This document shows positions 12,398 to 14,670 of a stretch of 14,670 nt of DNA, in pieces. This DNA is from Candidatus Bathyarchaeota archaeon (GTDB lineage: Archaea; Thermoproteota; Bathyarchaeia; Bathyarchaeales; DTEX01). Within the stretch, counting starts at the first letter, position 1; each line of letters begins with the position of its first letter. The stretch spans positions 1 through 14,670 of the forward strand of contig JAGGZB010000126.1 of the NCBI GenBank assembly GCA_021162225.1. The letters run 5' to 3'. Position numbers and translations under genes: made by a program. The notes under the pieces are model-generated. The model was not told where the DNA came from, made no database searches, and saw only the letters and a list, made by a program, of their open reading frames with translations.

Positions 12398-14392
12398 CTA
12401 GCTTACTTTACTTCCGGGCTTGATCTGCTTCTCTGGCTGTATAAAGACAACATTATCGCCGTGCTGTGCTGCGAGAATCATAACCTCAGATTCTATTCCG
12501 AAGATCTTTTTAGGCTTAAGATTTGTTACAACCACTATCTGCCGATTGAGAAGATCCTCGGGTCTATAGTACTTCGCGATTCCCGCCACGGCTATTTTCG
12601 GATCAGCCATTCCAACATCGATGGTTAATTTTAAAAGATTCTTGGATCCTGGAACCTTCTCGGCGTTGATTATCTTCCCCACACGCATATCTATCTTCGA
12701 AAATTCTTCAAACGATATCTTCTGCATCGATAACCTAACCCCCTCAAGCATCTCTTGCAAGTCATCCTCTGATAGATTGATCTTTCTGAAGATAGGCTTA
12801 GCTTGCCCTAGCTTATGTCCTTCCTTCAGCGGTTTAACAGCATCCTCCCACATAAGTCTTTCTGGAAGATTTAAACATTTACGGATTTCCTTCGAGGCGA
12901 AGGGCATGAACGGTTCGATGATGACGGAAAGAGCCTTAACGACTTGGACTGAAACATAGAGGGTTGTAGCCGCGGATTCTGGATCTGATCGGAAGGTTTT
13001 CCAAGGCTCCTTCTCATTCAGATATCTGTTTCCCTCTCTAGCGAGATCAATGACCTTCTTTGTTGCGGCTTGTATATGGAAACCATTTAATGCCTCATCC
13101 ACTTCTTTAAAATATTTCTTTACTGCATCAAACATTCTCTTATCGAGTTCGTCAAGATTCCCGGGCTTAGGAACTTTTCCATCATAGTAATTATTTATGA
13201 ATGTTAAGGTTCTGTGAATAAAGTTTCCGAGGGTATCATTAAGATCCGAATTTACTTTTTCTAGGAATATCTTCCACGTAAAGTTCGTATCGCTTGTCTC
13301 AGGGCGGTTAACCATTAAGGTATATCTCCAATAATCGGCTGGGAACATCTCAAGAGCTTCATCGATCCATATTCCGATCTTCCTGCTCTTAGAAGACTTC
13401 TGTCCTCCAAAGTTTAACCACTCATTCGTGCTGACGTTCCATGGAAGATTATAGCCTTCATGCGTAGCTAAGAGCAGAGCTGGGAAAATTATGGTGTGAA
13501 ATGGAATATTATCCTTGCCTATGAAGCATAGAACCTTTGAGTCTTTATCAAACCAGAACTTCTTCCATCCATCCGCATCTCCGTGAACCTTAAAATACTC
13601 GATTGTAGCTGAGATGTATCCGAGAACATTCTCGAACCAGACATAAAGTGTCTTTCCCTCCGCTCCCTTGAAAGGGGCGGGTATCCCCCATTTGCTATCC
13701 CTCGTCATGGGTCTGGGCTTGAGGCCCTCCTCAATAAGTTTCAAACTGAAGTTCCGCGCATTATCTGGGAACTGCTTGCTGCCCGTTATGTAATCCTTGA
13801 GCTTATCAGCGAATCTCGGCAGGTCAAAATACCAATCAATAGTCTTACGAAAGATTGGTGAGGAGCCGCAAATGGAGCAACGGACATTAATCAGCTTTGT
13901 TGGATCTAGGAGTCTGCCGCATTGTTCACATTGATCGCCACGGGCTCCCTTATATCCACAGTATGGACATTCCCCTTCGACAAATCTATCTGGGAGGAAT
14001 CTCTTACATTTAGGACAGTATGGGAGCTCACTCTCCTGCGTGAAGACATATCCATTCTCTGCGATTTTTCTATGGAGGTTCATTACGAATTCCTTGTGAA
14101 CCGGACTTTCAGTCGTAGTGTAATTATCAAATGAGATAGCCCACTTCTCGAAGAGATCTACAACTTTCCCGTGATTCTTCTCCGTTAACTCCTTTGGAGA
14201 GATGCCTTGCCTTAAAGCTTCCACCTCTATAGGTGTGCCGTGAACATCCGACCCGCTGACAAATAAGACTTCATGGCCTTTTAGGCGGTAATATCGAGCC
14301 ATAACATCAGCTGATAGGATCGGAAGCAAATTACCTAAGTGGAGAACATGCTGGATATAGGGCCAAGCGGAAGTGACAAGTATTCTTTCGAG
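12398..14392 (-). CDS. metG: Methionyl-tRNA synthetase with fused tRNA-binding domain
   Basis: MetRS charges initiator and elongator tRNA-Met. Counting from the proposed start (664 residues), the N-terminus reads ERILVTSAWPYIQHVLHLGN with the HIGH-type motif at 18-21. The Rossmann insert carries two zinc knuckles (C126/C129, C142/C145, C155/C158, C172/C175), and the KMSKS-type loop is KSSKS at 332-336. From about 566 to the end lies an EMAPII/Trbp111-like tRNA-binding domain (FSKIDMRVGKI, KLTIDVG, NLKPKKIFGIESEVMILAA). The first conventional start, TTG at 14329, would delete the HIGH motif. In frame upstream, only non-standard codons occur. CTC at 14392 lies 7 nt after a perfect SD, GGAGGTG, and lines up with the family Met. 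The start is thus CTC, or a base error in the sequence. Confidence 0.93.
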   Translation of the reverse strand, partial: LERILVTSAWPYIQHVLHLGNLLPILSADVMARYYRLKGHEVLFVSGSDVHGTPIEVEALRQGISPKELTEKNHGKVVDLFEKWAISFDNYTTTESPVHKEFVMNLHRKIAENGYVFTQESELPYCPKCKRFLPDRFVEGECPYCGYKGARGDQCEQCGRLLDPTKLINVRCSICGSSPIFRKTIDWYFDLPRFADKLKDYITGSKQFPDNARNFSLKLIEEGLKPRPMTRDSKWGIPAPFKGAEGKTLYVWFENVLGYISATIEYFKVHGDADGWKKFWFDKDSKVLCFIGKDNIPFHTIIFPALLLATHEGYNLPWNVSTNEWLNFGGQKSSKSRKIGIWIDEALEMFPADYWRYTLMVNRPETSDTNFTWKIFLEKVNSDLNDTLGNFIHRTLTFINNYYDGKVPKPGNLDELDKRMFDAVKKYFKEVDEALNGFHIQAATKKVIDLAREGNRYLNEKEPWKTFRSDPESAATTLYVSVQVVKALSVIIEPFMPFASKEIRKCLNLPERLMWEDAVKPLKEGHKLGQAKPIFRKINLSEDDLQEMLEGVRLSMQKISFEEFSKIDMRVGKIINAEKVPGSKNLLKLTIDVGMADPKIAVAGIAKYYRPEDLLNRQIVVVTNLKPKKIFGIESEVMILAAQHGDNVVFIQPEKQIKPGSKVS

Positions 14393-14399
14393 TTTCGCG

Positions 14400-14406
14400 C
14401 ACCTCC
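14400..14406 (-). promoter_or_regulatory. Strong SD that decides the metG start
   Basis: The minus strand reads GGAGGTG, complementary to the archaeal 16S rRNA tail, followed by CGCGAAA and then CTC (14392). Its 7-nt spacing is ideal for a start at CTC and useless for the TTG at 14329. Confidence 0.65.
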
Positions 14407-14445
14407 AAGTAATTGATGAATCTCTAATAGAATAGCAAGTATCGG

Positions 14446-14461
14446 TTAATATATTAATATT
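14446..14461. promoter_or_regulatory. TATA region between metG and the gene at 14522
   Basis: TTAATATATTAATATT is nearly palindromic and the only strong AT box in the spacer. On the minus strand it would start metG transcription near 14426, giving a leader of about 33 nt that contains the SD. For the plus-strand gene, the CCTATAATTT around 14475-14484 is better placed. Confidence 0.5.
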
Positions 14462-14521
14462 AAGCCTTTTTCAGCCTATAATTTCCCTTAGTATCTACTC
14501 ATTACTCGAGCACCCTTTTGA

Positions 14522-14670
14522 ATGATTAACGATTTTCTTTGGATGGGAGAAAAGCAAATATCCATCATCTTCGATATCTACAGAGCTGAGGGAACAATTT
14601 ACCGAATGGATTTTGTCCCTCTTCCTCTAAAAAAGGTCGTTAAGCCTCCGAAAGGATGCTTGAGCGATGA
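14522..14670 (+). CDS. Unknown protein (N-terminal part)
   Basis: An open frame starts at ATG 14522, right after an in-frame TGA, and runs through the right edge: 49 complete codons, beginning MINDFLWMGEKQISIIFDIY, then RAEGTIYRMDFVPLPLKKVV and KPPKGCLSD. There is no strong SD. It is divergent from metG. The segment is too short to place in a family; it reads as a strand-rich beginning followed by a proline-basic stretch. The calling evidence is the open frame and neighbour-like codon use only. Confidence 0.5.
   Translation, partial: MINDFLWMGEKQISIIFDIYRAEGTIYRMDFVPLPLKKVVKPPKGCLSD

Noticed and set aside
12398..14329. MetRS starting at TTG 14329
   Set aside because: It would remove the HIGH motif and first strand, which are encoded in frame just upstream behind a perfect SD.
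1..14670. tRNA, rRNA or CRISPR arrays
   Set aside because: I saw no cloverleaf with a GTTCGA-type arm, no rRNA-like stretch and no regularly spaced repeats. A covariance search could still find small RNAs.

Overview
The window is archaeal chromosome. It carries archaeal or eukaryote-type RNA polymerase subunits H and K, archaeal FtsZ with a ribbon-helix-helix (RHH) gene in front, coenzyme F420 gamma-glutamyl ligase (CofE), a RimK-type glutamate ligase, a MiaB-like tRNA methylthiotransferase with TRAM tail, Elp3, and a MetRS with two zinc knuckles and a fused tRNA-binding domain. Several genes have a TATA-like box centred about 26 nt before the start codon, so they look leaderless; others have a Shine-Dalgarno (SD) site. 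F420 chemistry together with FtsZ division fits a TACK-type lineage (for example Bathyarchaeia-like) or a euryarchaeal-type relative. The sequence alone does not fix the taxon.

Layout. 1-259 (-) is the N-terminus of Elp3, running off the left edge. 429-1148 (+) is a divergent ribulose-phosphate 3-epimerase relative. 1170-1511 (-) is a small cupin and 1622-1897 (-) is RpoK. 1898-2543 has no intact gene: it holds a 422-bp unit bounded by perfect 18-bp inverted repeats with IS6-like ends, enclosing a frameshifted small zinc-ribbon gene. 2544-3200 (+) is an unrecognised protein. 3213-5040 (-) is a pyrC (dihydroorotase) - Mut7-C RNase-like operon. 5159-5743 (-) is a CBS-pair plus zinc-ribbon protein. 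5955-6512 (+) is an RpoH/Rpb5 with an extra N-terminal restriction-endonuclease-like domain. 6615-7373 (+) is cofE, meeting tail to tail, one base apart, a rimK-like - mobA-like operon (7375-8939, -). 8994-9392 (-) is an unrecognised protein and 9440-10804 (-) is the methylthiotransferase. 11046-12294 (+) is an RHH-FtsZ operon in which the genes overlap. 12398-14392 (-) is metG, with no conventional start codon in the right place. 14522-14670 (+) is the start of an unknown gene cut by the right edge.

The genes are mostly housekeeping: transcription, tRNA modification and charging, pyrimidine synthesis, cofactor synthesis and division. The strongest point of interest is the polymerase subunit, whose domain order (nuclease-fold domain, then RPB5 core) matches eukaryotic Rpb5 rather than the usual short archaeal RpoH. 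Also notable are the RHH-ftsZ pair with a palindrome on its predicted transcription start, the inverted-repeat element with a broken zinc ribbon, and two essential genes (rpoH, metG) whose conserved N-termini extend upstream of any ATG/GTG/TTG.
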